Positions 42,375 through 51,959 of a DNA stretch of 64,000 bases are shown here, piece after piece. The stretch's first letter is position 1; each line of letters opens with the position of its first letter. The notes under the pieces were generated by a model that saw only the letters and a program-made list of their open reading frames with translations, had not been told where the DNA came from and did no database searches. The translations under genes were made by a program, and so were the position numbers. Origin of the DNA: Dugong dugon (lineage: Eukaryota > Chordata > Mammalia > Sirenia > Dugongidae); the NCBI GenBank assembly GCA_030035585.1, contig CM057471.1, positions 91,761,819 to 91,825,818 of the forward strand. The letters run 5' to 3'.

Positions 42375-43033
42375 CTCATTTAAAGTTTTTGGAATGAATG
42401 AATGAACTGGACATAACCCTATGTCTGCTCATGTCCTCTAGCACTCGGATGTATTGTGGATGACACTCTCAGCAAAAAGGCATTTACCCTTAGTCACTCA
42501 AACAGGTTGCCATGATCCAGTTGTCTTTACTTGTAACCAGACTCAAACAAGCAAAAAATTCATGTTTTCTTCCTCAGAATATTTCAAAAGAAAATTGGAT
42601 AACATTTTTTTAGAAGATGAAAGAAGAAAGAAAATCATTTCTAACAGTAATGTTGTGAGACCAAGAGAGAAGTCTTATAAAAAAAAGAAAAGAAAATAGC
42701 AAATCAAAGCTATTGTAAGACTCTAAGGTAAAAAGAACCCTCTGGCCCTAAACTTAAAAGAAAAAAAATCAAATATATATAATCTGAAAGAGAAGGAGTA
42801 ATGAAAAGTCTAACAGGGAAAGAAAAATGTCAAATACAAGATATGAATCCTAAAAATATCAGTAGCCTAGGTGATTAAGCTAGACTAAAAGCACAAAGTA
42901 GGATTTAAATGTGAGAATAAAACAAAGAACACCATCAGCTCTGAAGATGAGTCATATACCTAAATGTGAGGATGGCAATTTTCTGTATTGACATATTACT
43001 TAATTTCAACACCCTTAATTGGGGCTGTGTTTA
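42375..43033. other. Unique A+T-rich DNA, nothing recognised
   Basis: An 81-codon open frame at 42454-42696 has no recognisable domain and ends in a lysine-rich A tract; not supported as a gene. Confidence 0.4.
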
Positions 43034-43240
43034 TAGCCGTCTACAGTGGTGCAAATGGTTGGTGCTTGGCTGCTAACCGAAAGATTGATGGTTCGAGTCC
43101 ATCTACAGGAACCTTGGAAGAAAGGCCTGGTGATCTACTTCCAAAAAAAATCAGCCATTGAAAACCTTTTGGAGCACAGTTCTACTCTGACACATATGGG
43201 GTCAACATGAGTCAGAATTGACTCAACAGCAATTATCTTT
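43034..43240 (+). mobile_element. AfroSINE-type SINE, long form
   Basis: 'acagtggtgcaaatggttgg' (A-box region), 'agattgatggttcgagtcca' (B-box region), block 43116-43168 that matches RTE 60905-60955 almost base for base ('ggcctggtgatctacttcca'), 'gagcacagttctactctgac' and tail 'tgagtcagaattgactcaac'. The best copy in the window for comparing SINE with RTE. Confidence 0.92.
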
Positions 43241-43607
43241 GCTAGGATATTCAGTTTAATAACTATTGCTAAGGTTGAAATGACATGAAAATATTAATTA
43301 TCTAAATTACTTAGGTACATATACCTTAGCAGTTCAGAATATTTCAATATTTTTTTCTTTTATTCTCAAGTTCCCATAAGATAAAAAAGGTATTATTGCT
43401 TCTACTATACCGTCAATAAAGTTAGCATTGGGAAATGGGGTGACATAGAAATAAGTACAAACTAACCGATAAGAAGAATGATATAACTGTATGTAAAGCA
43501 TGATTTCAGATGTGCAAATACAAGCAAAAAAATGTATATATATGCTACATTCCAAAAAATTTCTTCAGAATTCACAAGATATTATTAACTATGGTTACTT
43601 TTTAAAT
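43241..43607. other. Unique A+T-rich DNA, nothing recognised
   Basis: Nothing recognised before the L1 3' end. Confidence 0.4.
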
Positions 43608-44935
43608 TTGATTTTATTTTTTGTTGTTATTGTTGGGAATATACACAACAGGACATACACCAATTCGACAAGTTCTACATGTACAATTCAGTGACATTGA
43701 TTAGAATCTTCAAAGTGTGCAACAATTCTCACCTTCATTTCCTAAATTATTCCTTCTCCATTAACATAAACTCACCGTCCCCTAAATTTCCTATCTAATC
43801 TCTCGAGTTGCTGTTGCCAATTTGATCCCACATAGACAGTTCTTAAAAGAATACAATGCTCACGGCACAAACATTCTTTACTAGTTAAGTTAAACTTGTA
43901 TATTTTTGATTTAAGGTTTAAGGTTTAAAGATTATCTCAGGGCTATAGTTTTAGGAGTTCATCCAGCCTCCATGGCTCCAGAAAATCTGGATTCCATGAG
44001 AACTTGGAATTATGTTCTGCATTTTCTCCTTTTTGATCAGAATTCTTCTATAGAATCTTTCATCAAAACATTCAGTAATAATAGCCAAGCACCATCTAGT
44101 TCTTCTGGTCTCATTGCAAAGGAGGCAGTTAGCCACACATTACATTTCCTACTCCTGTTCCTGGCTCTCCTTCTTCCCGTGTTCTCCAGGCAAGGAGAGA
44201 CCAACTGTTTTTCCTTGGATGCCTCTTGCAAACTTTTAAGACCCCAGGCACTCCACAACAAACTCAGAGGTGACAAGAAGCACTAAACACAACATTAGCC
44301 TAATTAACTGGGATGTCTCATGAAACTAGGACTTTAAATTTCCAAACCAAGAAACCAAAACACACGAGGTGTTTGTACATAAGCAGCCTCAGTAGCTGCT
44401 CATTTTGTTTTTTATTGTTGTTGTTGTTGTAGTAAATATATCTATCACACAACATTTATCAATTCAACTTTTCACAAGTGTACAATTTGTTAACATCAAT
44501 TATATTAATCAGCTGAGCTACCCTTACCCTTAATCAGTGTGATTTTTCCACCACGGTAAACAGAAACTCAGTGCTCCATAAGCAGTAACCTCCTTTCCCC
44601 ATCTCCCTCTCACCCCTGGTGACAACTAATATACTTTGGTCTCTGTACATTTGCCTGTTCTTGTCTTTTTATATAAAAGTGAACCCAAAACCAAACCCAT
44701 TGCTGTCAAGTTGATTCCAGCTCATAGTGACCCTGTAGGACAGAGTAGAACTGCCCCATAGGGTTTCCAAGGAGCTCCTGGTGGATTAGAACCGCCAACA
44801 TTTTGGTTAGCAGCAGTAGCACTTAACCACCAGACCAAGAGAGGTCATACAATATTTATCTTTTTGTGATTGACTTTTCACTCAGTATAATGGCTTCAAG
44901 CTCCATACATGTTGCAGCATGTGTCAAGACTGTAC
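43608..44935 (-). mobile_element. Old L1 3' end, minus strand, split by a SINE
   Basis: 3' UTR of the same older L1 as 1-365 and 54196-55235, read backwards: 'gtgtgcaacaattctcacct', 'gttgctgttgccaatttgat', 'gatttaaggtttaaggttta', 'actgggatgtctcatgaaac', 'gtacataagcagcctcagta', then a (GTT)n tract (44418-44438) and the second 3' UTR half. The ORF2 end ('gtgattgacttttcactcag', complement of LSE.SQSQ) follows the SINE at 44686-44850. Confidence 0.85.
44686..44850 (-). mobile_element. AfroSINE-type SINE, short form
   Basis: Minus-strand copy in the old L1: 'aaaccaaacccattgctgtc', 'aagttgattccagctcatag', 'ggacagagtagaactgcccc', 'ggagctcctggtggattaga' and 'tttggttagcagcagtagca'. Confidence 0.88.
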
Positions 44936-46045
44936 TTCTCTTTCTGGTTGAGGACATATACAGCAGAACATAAACCAATTCAACAATTTCTGCATGTACA
45001 ATTCAGTGGCATTGATTAATTCTTCAAGTTGTACAACCATTCTCACCCTCTTTAACCAAATTGTTCCTCCCCCATTAATAGAAACTCACTTCCCCCTAAA
45101 TTTCCTATCTAATCTTTCCAGTTGCTGTTGTCAACTTGATCCCATATAGAAAGTTCTTAGAAGAGCACAATGCTCAAGGCAGACATTCTTTACTAATTAA
45201 ATTAAACGATCATTTATTTTTTATTTATTTATTTATTGTACTTCAGGCGAAGGCTTACAGAACAAATAGTTTCTCATGAAACGGTAGTACACATATTGTA
45301 CTATGACATTGGTTAACAACCCCACGACATGTCAACCCTCTAACTTCTCAACCTTTTTTTTTGGTGAAAATACACATAGCCAAAGATACACCATTTCAAA
45401 AAATTCTACATGCACAGTTCAGTGACATTGACTACTCTCTTCCAATTGTGCTGCTATTCTCACTTAAGATGAAGGCTTACAGAACAAAATAGTTTCTCAT
45501 TAAACAGTTAGTACACGTGTTTGCCCTATGACAATGGTTAACAACCTCACAACACATCAACACTATCCTTACTCAACCTTGGGTTCCCTATCACCAGCTT
45601 TCCTGTCCCTTTCTGCCTTCTGGCCCCTCTCCCTAGACGGCTGTGCGTCATTAGTCCCATTTGGTTTTATGGGGCTTTCCACACCCCAACTGAATGGTGA
45701 ACCTCGGAGATAACTTCACCACTGAGCTAAAAGGGTGTCTGGGGGCCATACTCTCGGGGTTTCTCCAGTCTCCTTTAGGCCAGTAAATCTGGTCTTTTTT
45801 TTGTGAGTTAGAATTATGTTCTACATCCTTCTCCAGCTCTGTCCAGAACCCTCTGTTATGATCCTGGTCAGAGCAGTCAGTGGCGGTAGCTGTACTGGAC
45901 TCAGTCTGGTGGAGGCCTTGGTAGCTGTGGACCATTAGTCCTTCAGACTAATCTTTTCCTTGTATCCTGTTCTCTTAAACTATCATTTAGTTTAAAGAAG
46001 ACTTCAGGGGATATTTTTGGTTTAAGATTTAAAGTTTTTCACAGG
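44936..46045 (-). mobile_element. Second old L1 3' UTR, carrying a younger L1
   Basis: Starts again at the 3' end of the older L1 ('ggacatatacagcagaacat', 'caattctgcatgtacaatt'-type words), so this is a separate copy next to the one at 43608. It is interrupted at 45217-45976 and resumes at 45977 with 'aaactatcatttagtttaaa', 'gaagacttcaggggatattt' and 'ttggtttaagatttaaag'. The plus copy at 54670-54750 confirms the register. Confidence 0.83.
45204..45989 (-). mobile_element. Young L1 3' end nested in old L1, 13-bp duplications
   Basis: The nested L1 is 45217-45976, 3' UTR only, minus strand; its A-rich tail appears as 'ttttttatttatttatttat' at the left. AAACGATCATTTA (45204-45216) and AAACTATCATTTA (45977-45989) differ by one base. 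The sequence matches the 3' UTR of the full-length L1 at 25506-26280 ('ggcttacagaacaaatagtt', 'ggtttctccagtctccttta'). Confidence 0.92.
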
Positions 46046-46968
46046 AAAATAGTCTTGGGGATATGTGGATGGGTTGGCTTAGTATACAGGTGTAAGCTGA
46101 AAAATGACTGACACTGCATTGTAACCCCATTCAGGAATAATGCTGAAAGTTCTGACGTGGGGAGAAATCCTTCCAATGGGCACGGCTTGGGAAACTGTAA
46201 TCAGTCATCTAATTTGTGTGGAAATAGAAGTGGGCTGATAATATTTTAATATATATGGAAACATTGTCAGTGACAAATGGTTTGGTTGGTTGATCCAGAG
46301 CCTGGAGGAGAAATATCTAAAGATAGGGCACGAGGAGATCTCTCTGAGAAGTGGCATGTGCTGTAGATGTGGAAATGAAGTTTGAGTATTTTTAAATTTC
46401 TACCAGAAGGCATCTACTGCAGAACTGGCGTTAAAAAATGAAGTAGACAGAGTGACTTCACCAGTTGACATCAGCCAGCCTTTGTCATTTGCCACCCTAG
46501 TGCTATCAACTCAACAAGGCTGGTCTAGCTACCGCCATTGTTGAAAGTCCAGTCTGTCAGTTACGAAGATCAAAAGTGAGCCCCTCAAGGAGCCCCTTGG
46601 CAGCAAATTGACTTCATAAATCCTAGAGTTGGCAATGATTCATCTTTGACAAGGACTAGCACAGTCTTCAGCTATGAATTTGCTTTTCCTCCCACAAGAC
46701 CTCATCCAACACCACCATCATGGACTGTCAAAGTGTTTGATCCACTAGCACAGGATCCTGCATAATATCGCATGGGACCAAGGGACCTATTTTGTGAACA
46801 AGGAGATATGCTAATGGAACAAGATCATAGGATTCATTGTGTTTATCTCATACTACACTACACAGAAGCTTCTGGCCTATAACAACCTGTTTAAGACATA
46901 GCTTAAGTGACAGCTTGGATGTGATACTTTGTGAGGATGGGGCACTGTCCCCTAAGATACAGTATACA

Positions 46969-47134
46969 CTCTAAATCAACTTCAGCTGAATTGACATTTT
47001 GGACTGGGTACATCTTTGTTGTGAGGGCTGCCCTTTTTATTGTGGGATGTTTAGCAGCATCTACCCACTAGATGATAAATGTCTCCTCCTGGAAGAAGGG
47101 GGATCACACTCAGTTGAGAACCACTGCTCTAAAT
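46969..47134 (-). mobile_element. MER5-type hAT MITE with 8-bp duplications
   Basis: The element 46977-47126 ends 'gttgagaaccactg', the complement of the hAT-type terminal repeat CAGTGGTTCTCAA(C), and contains 'gggatgtttagcagcatcta' and 'cccactagatgataaatgtc', typical of MER5. CTCTAAAT stands at 46969-46976 and 47127-47134; 8-bp duplications are the hAT hallmark. The left terminal repeat is eroded. Non-autonomous, about 150 bp. Confidence 0.85.
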
Positions 47135-47432
47135 CAACAATTGTAGCAGCGTGTCCCCGATAATGAAATACCATTACTCTCAGGGACCTACTCAGGAAAT
47201 TTGTGCACCCTATGTCTGAAACTCTGGGATTTGCATGTTTAGAAGTCTTAGATAACAGAGAAGGAATATGTCAATCTGCAGACACAGCAAGAATCCCGTT
47301 AAATTTTACATTATGGCTGTCACCTGGTTACCTCAGGCTCTTTGTGCCAGAAGATAAGAAAATGAATAAAGAATAACCATCAGTCTGGCAGGGGTAATTG
47401 ACCCTGATCATCAAGAAGAGATAGGGCTTCTG

Positions 47433-47646
47433 TTACACAATAAAATCAGTTGGCATTGAGTTGATTCCGACTCACTGCAATTCCACATGTGTCATTGTAG
47501 AACTGTGCTTCACAGGGTTTTCAATGGCCAACTTTTTGGAAATAGATCACCAGGTGTCTCCTCCTAGGTGCATCTGGGTGAATTTAAACCTCCAAACTTT
47601 TGGTTAGCAGCCAAGCCTGTTAACTCTTTCCTCCTTGCTACACAAT
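47433..47646 (-). mobile_element. Long-form SINE with 9-bp duplications
   Basis: SINE 47442-47637 between TTACACAAT (47433-47441) and CTACACAAT (47638-47646). Minus-strand order: 'ttgagttgattccgactcac', 'tcacagggttttcaatggcc', 'gaaatagatcaccaggtgtc', 'ttttggttagcagccaagcc'. It sits in the dUTPase-like part of the ERV fossil. Confidence 0.88.
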
Positions 47647-47697
47647 GTTGTTGCTAGGTGCCATCAAATTGATTTTATACTCATAGCAATAGGGACT
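47647..47697 (-). mobile_element. RTE/SINE 3'-terminal scrap
   Basis: 'gttgttgctaggtgccatca' and 'aattgattttatactcatag' are the complement of an RTE end ('ctatgag...gactc...tggcacctaacaac'). About 50 bp, strongly 5'-truncated, directly next to the SINE. Confidence 0.6.
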
Positions 47698-48339
47698 AGA
47701 AAAAATGTTTGGAAAGCAAGAAATCTGCTTGAGAATTTCTTGGTACCCCCTTTCCCACTTTTGATGATAAATGGGCAAGTTCTGCAATCACAGCTCGAGA
47801 AGGCATTGGTGACAGGGACTCAGAAAGAGTTTCAGTCACCGCACGAGGAAAGTCACCTAGATCGACAGAGGTGAGTTGATTCTAGAATAGATAGTAGAAA
47901 AAAAGACAAGGATTATCAGTGACAACGGTGAAGAGTGTAGTTCATCACACTAACTCCCTTATTATAAATTACTCCAGGAAAAGTGGTCCATCAGAATCCT
48001 GGAGGAGCTTTTCCCAAAACTTTTCCCAAGAAAGTGGAACCAAGCCGTGCAAGGAATAGACAGCAGTGGATGTTGTGGAGTGTCACCTAGATTTCCCCAC
48101 TTTGAGATTCAAACATCCATTCCCTTAACTGCTGGAAGTGTTGGCAGATGACAGCTCTCCACTAAGCCTCTCTTCAGGGTTTAGCTAAAGCTGGAGGATT
48201 GCCCATCCCAAGATCTTGCCTATGTCCGATGATGAATACATTTGGAGTTTCCCAGGTAACCCAAACTACATATATTCATATAGATAATATTCATATAGTT
48301 ATTCATGTAGTTAATAATCCAGGCTTTGAATGTGGGGAC

Positions 48340-49380
48340 CTACAAGTCAGTCACAAAGGGACAAATATTGTATGATATCTGTATTATAAAAACCCAAGAA
48401 AAGGTTTACATATAGAAAAAGAAAACATTCTTTGATGATTACGAGAGTGGAGGGGAGATCACTAACTAGATAGTAGACAAATATCAACTTCGGTGAAGGG
48501 AAGGACAACAAACAATGTCGGGGAAGGCAGCACAACTGGACCAAAGCAAAAGCATAGAAGTTTCCTAGGCACATCCAAACTCTTTGAGGGACCAAGTAGC
48601 TGGGGCTGGGGGCTGGGGACCATAGTCTTGGGGGACATCTAGATCAACTGGTATAACATAGTTCATAAAGAAAATGTTCTACATCCTACTTTGGTGAGTA
48701 GCATCTGGGTCTTAAAAGCTTGTGAGTGACCATCTAAGATACATCTATTAATCCCATCCCATCTGAAGCAAAGGAGAATGAAGAAAACCAAAGACACAAG
48801 GAAAGTATTAGCCTGAAGGATTGAAGGATCACATGAACCAGAGATTCCACTAGCCTGAGACCAGAAGAACTAGATGGCGCCTGGCTACCACCAACAACCA
48901 GTCCAACAGGGATCACAACAGAGAGTCCTGGACAGAGCAGGAGAAAAATGTAGAACAGAATTCAAATTCACAGAAAAAGACCAAACTTACTTGTCTGACA
49001 GGAACTGGAGGAACCCCCAAGACTATGACCCCAGACAGTCTACTAACCCAGAACTGAAAACATTCCCTAAGCCCACTTTTCAGACAAAGATTAGACAGGT
49101 CTATAAAGCAAAAAATAACACATATGAGGAATGTGCTTCTTAGTTCAATCAAATGTATGAGACCAAATGGGCAACTCCTATCTAAAAGCAAGACAAGAAG
49201 GCAGGAAGGAACAGGAACTGGATGCACTGACACAGGGAACCTGGGTTGGAAAGGGGGAGCGTGCTGACACATTGTGGGGATTGCAACCAATGTCACAAAA
49301 CAATATGTGTATAAATTTTTAAATGAAAAATTAACTTGAGCTGTAAACTTTCACCTAAAGCACAATAATATTAAAAGAAA
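48340..49380 (+). mobile_element. 5'-truncated L1 (3' UTR)
   Basis: Starts near the ORF2 stop ('cagtcacaaagggacaaata', 'gatatctgtattataaaaac'), then 'gatagtagacaaatatcaac', 'gacatctagatcaactggta', 'gagtagcatctgggtcttaa' and the end 'aactttcacctaaagcacaa' with an A-rich tail at about 49363-49384. No coding sequence. A 127-codon antisense frame (48916-49296) is an artefact of the 3' UTR. Confidence 0.88.
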
Positions 49381-49559
49381 AAAATGGAAACCTGATTCAT
49401 TCACTGTCCCTCAATCATATCTCAGTATCTTTGTTCAGCATTCTCCCTTAACCTGAAATATTGTGCTCACCATCCTTGTAAGTCTAACATAAAACCTTCC
49501 TCCTCTTCTATCCCCCCAAGAACATTGATTTTAATTTGTTTGAAAGAATTCACTCGTTA

Positions 49560-51795
49560 AATATTCCAGGCCTAATGGTATTTGGGAAGAAATGTTGTGT
49601 CATAATTCTATCAGATTTTTGCATGGTTACTGACCTGTTTAGATTTCCTCTTTTTACAATCTGGTAATTTATATTCTCCCAGAAAATCACCAATTCCAGG
49701 ATCCCAAATGTATTTTAATAGAGTTATATCATTTATTTTTCCTGCATCTCTGGTTATTTCTCCGTTTTCTTTTTGATTTAGTATTTTGTTCTCTCTGTGG
49801 TTTACTTTATTGAGCTAGCTAATGGATTATCTATTTTATTGACTATTCCCCTGGAGAATCTTCTCATGGATTATCAATTTTGATATAGAGTTTTTTTCCT
49901 TTCTTTTTTTAAATTGTTTTCTACTTTTATTTTGATTATTTTCTTCCTTCAGCTTTCCTTTCGTTTAATTTGTTGTTCATTTTCTAATTTCTTATGAAGA
50001 ATGTAACTTATTTATTTTATCATTCTTTTTGTTGCTGTCATTCAGCAAGATGAATACTAAAACTTTGCATTTTTCTCTAACCAAAGGTTTACTCACGTCA
50101 TAAGTCTTGAAAGTAGTATTTTCATTGTGTTTCTTTTCTTATTACTTTGTAATTTACTTTTTTAATTTATTCTTTGATGTAAAAGTAATTAAACAGAGGA
50201 AATTTTATAAATTACCAAGTGGTTAGGACATTTTTGTTGCTTTTCAGTTTACAATTTCTACATATGTTGCTTATGATGAGAGATATGGAGTGATAATCTT
50301 CCTAATTTGATTTTTTTGTGATAAAACATTTGGTTGATAAGAAAAATCTTATCTCATTAATCATTGTTATTAGAGCACTTATGTCTTAATTGGCATTTTA
50401 TATTTTGTTCTTGTTAATCTTTTGATCTCCAGTATATGTCTGCTTCCCTCTTACTCTCTTCTGCCAAAATTAGGAAAGTATATTGTCTGTTATTAGATTG
50501 TAACTTCACACCTCTATTTTTTCACTTAAACTTTAAAATTGAGCTAAAATCAATTTATGCACCTTTTTAAAGGTTAAGAAATGACCACAATATGACTTTA
50601 GTATGAGTCCACTGTTGTCATGTTAGTATTGTATTTTATGTTATTTAGATTCTTTTAAAATCTGTAACATTTAAATTTTGTTGTAAAACAATAATTCCAA
50701 ACTTGTTTCTCAGTTCTATATTATTGGTTTTAATAATAACCACAAATGATTTCATATAATGGCTTCCACATTTCTGTGTTGTTTTGATTATTCTTTTGTT
50801 TGACTTGATTTTGTTAAAAAGTAATAGCTTCAAAGACATTTCACGTGTGCTATAGACCATAAGTCCTTGCCGGCTTGAAAATCTCTCTCTGTTGCCTTTA
50901 TAGATGGATGACAACTTGGCTGGGTATAATATTCTTCGTCACATTTCCCCTTCTGATATCTATAAAGCTTGCTTCATTGTCTACTGGGACTGAATGTTCC
51001 TGAGCCAGCCTTATTCTCCTGTCTTAAAGATGACTTTGCATCTTATGTACAGATACTGTCTTGGTCATCCAGTGCTATAACAGAAATACCACAAGTGGAT
51101 GGCATTAACAAAGAGAAATTTATTCACTCACAGTCTAGTAGCCTAAAAGTCCAAATTTAGGGCTTCAGCTCCAGGGGAAGGTTTTCTGTCTCTGTCGACT
51201 CTGGAGGAAGGTCTCATCATCATCTATCTTTCCCCAGACTAGGAACTTCTCTGTGCAGGAACCTCAGGTCCAAAGGACACACACTGCTCCTGGCACTGTT
51301 TTCTTGGTGGTATGAGGTCCCCAATTCTCTGCTGGCCTCCCTTTCCTTTTATCTCTTGTAAGATAAAACATGGTGCAGGCCACACCCTAGGGAAACTCCC
51401 TTTACATTGGATTAGGGATGTGACCTTAGTGAGGGTGTTATACAATCCCATCCTAATCCTCTTTAATGTAAAATAACAATCACAAAATGGAGGACAACCA
51501 CACAATACTGGGAATCATGGCCCAGTCAAATTGATATACACATTTTGGGGGGGACATAATTCAATCCATGATTGATACCCAAATGTTTCTTTCTTTTGTG
51601 TTGAATTGTATAAGCTTTACTAGCTTAAGTCTTCATACTGATCATTCTTAGTGATTTTTCTTTTAAAATACATTGTGGCCCTGGCTATATATTCAGGTCT
51701 CTGTTAATTTCAAGCTGAGATATTGTTGCTGTGCAGTATAATTACTCATGACTCGATTTTTTTATCTGTTCAAAATCCAACATTGGCATACACTC
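49560..51795 (-). mobile_element. Ancient L1 internal region, split by a solo LTR
   Basis: Long T-rich sequence whose minus strand fits the ORF1-ORF2 interior of an old L1: words such as 'agctagctaatggattatct' (complement of the L1 endonuclease-linker coding strand) and the ORF1-end-like 'gatggatgacaacttggctg' and 'ctgggtataatattcttcgt'. Flanking text continues after the LTR at 51579 ('ctggctatatattcaggtct'). Too diverged for frames; boundaries approximate. Confidence 0.5.
51052..51578 (-). mobile_element. Solo LTR, MaLR-like, with 5-bp duplications
   Basis: LTR 51057-51573 (517 bp), minus orientation, flanked by GATAC at 51052-51056 and 51574-51578. It starts on the plus strand with 'tgtcttggtcatccagtgct', the complement of the LTR end at 12530, and its far end 'ttcaatccatgatt' mirrors the LTR start at 12042. 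No internal region remains. Same family as 12042-12530 and opposite orientation. Confidence 0.82.
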
Positions 51796-51959
51796 TCCAT
51801 TTTGGAGGTATATCTGGCCCAGGAGATACTAAATAACTCCAAGAATATATTGTTATGTGAAAACAAGTGCAACGGACTATGTATAGCATACTGCTATTTG
51901 TTTAAAAAATAAGAAACAATAGAAATCATACACTTATCTGCTCATTTTGAAAAAGAAAC
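51796..51959 (+). mobile_element. Old L1 3' UTR-like fragment
   Basis: 'caacggactatgtatagcat' and 'actgctatttgtttaaaaaa' resemble the end of L1MC/L1ME-type 3' UTRs. Short and uncertain. Confidence 0.35.

Larger units (their letters stand above)
46050..48260 (+). mobile_element. ERVL-like provirus fossil (RNase H, integrase, dUTPase region, possible LTR start)
   Basis: A broken endogenous retrovirus in plus orientation. Order: RNase H-like part (about 46150-46430), integrase zinc-region and core (about 46440-46945, with a 'DQGTYFVNKEI' word), then a dUTPase-like part (about 47350-47440 and 47700-47870; 'GVIDPDHQEEIGLLLHN'-like). A dUTPase downstream of the integrase is the ERVL arrangement. 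A possible LTR beginning TG lies near 48072. It is interrupted by a MER5-like element (46977) and a SINE (47442). Since a MER5 landed in it, it probably dates from early placental times. Many breaks. Confidence 0.65.

Noticed and set aside
42454-42699. 81-codon frame as a host gene
   Set aside because: Ends in a lysine-rich A tract, no domain, no supporting signals.
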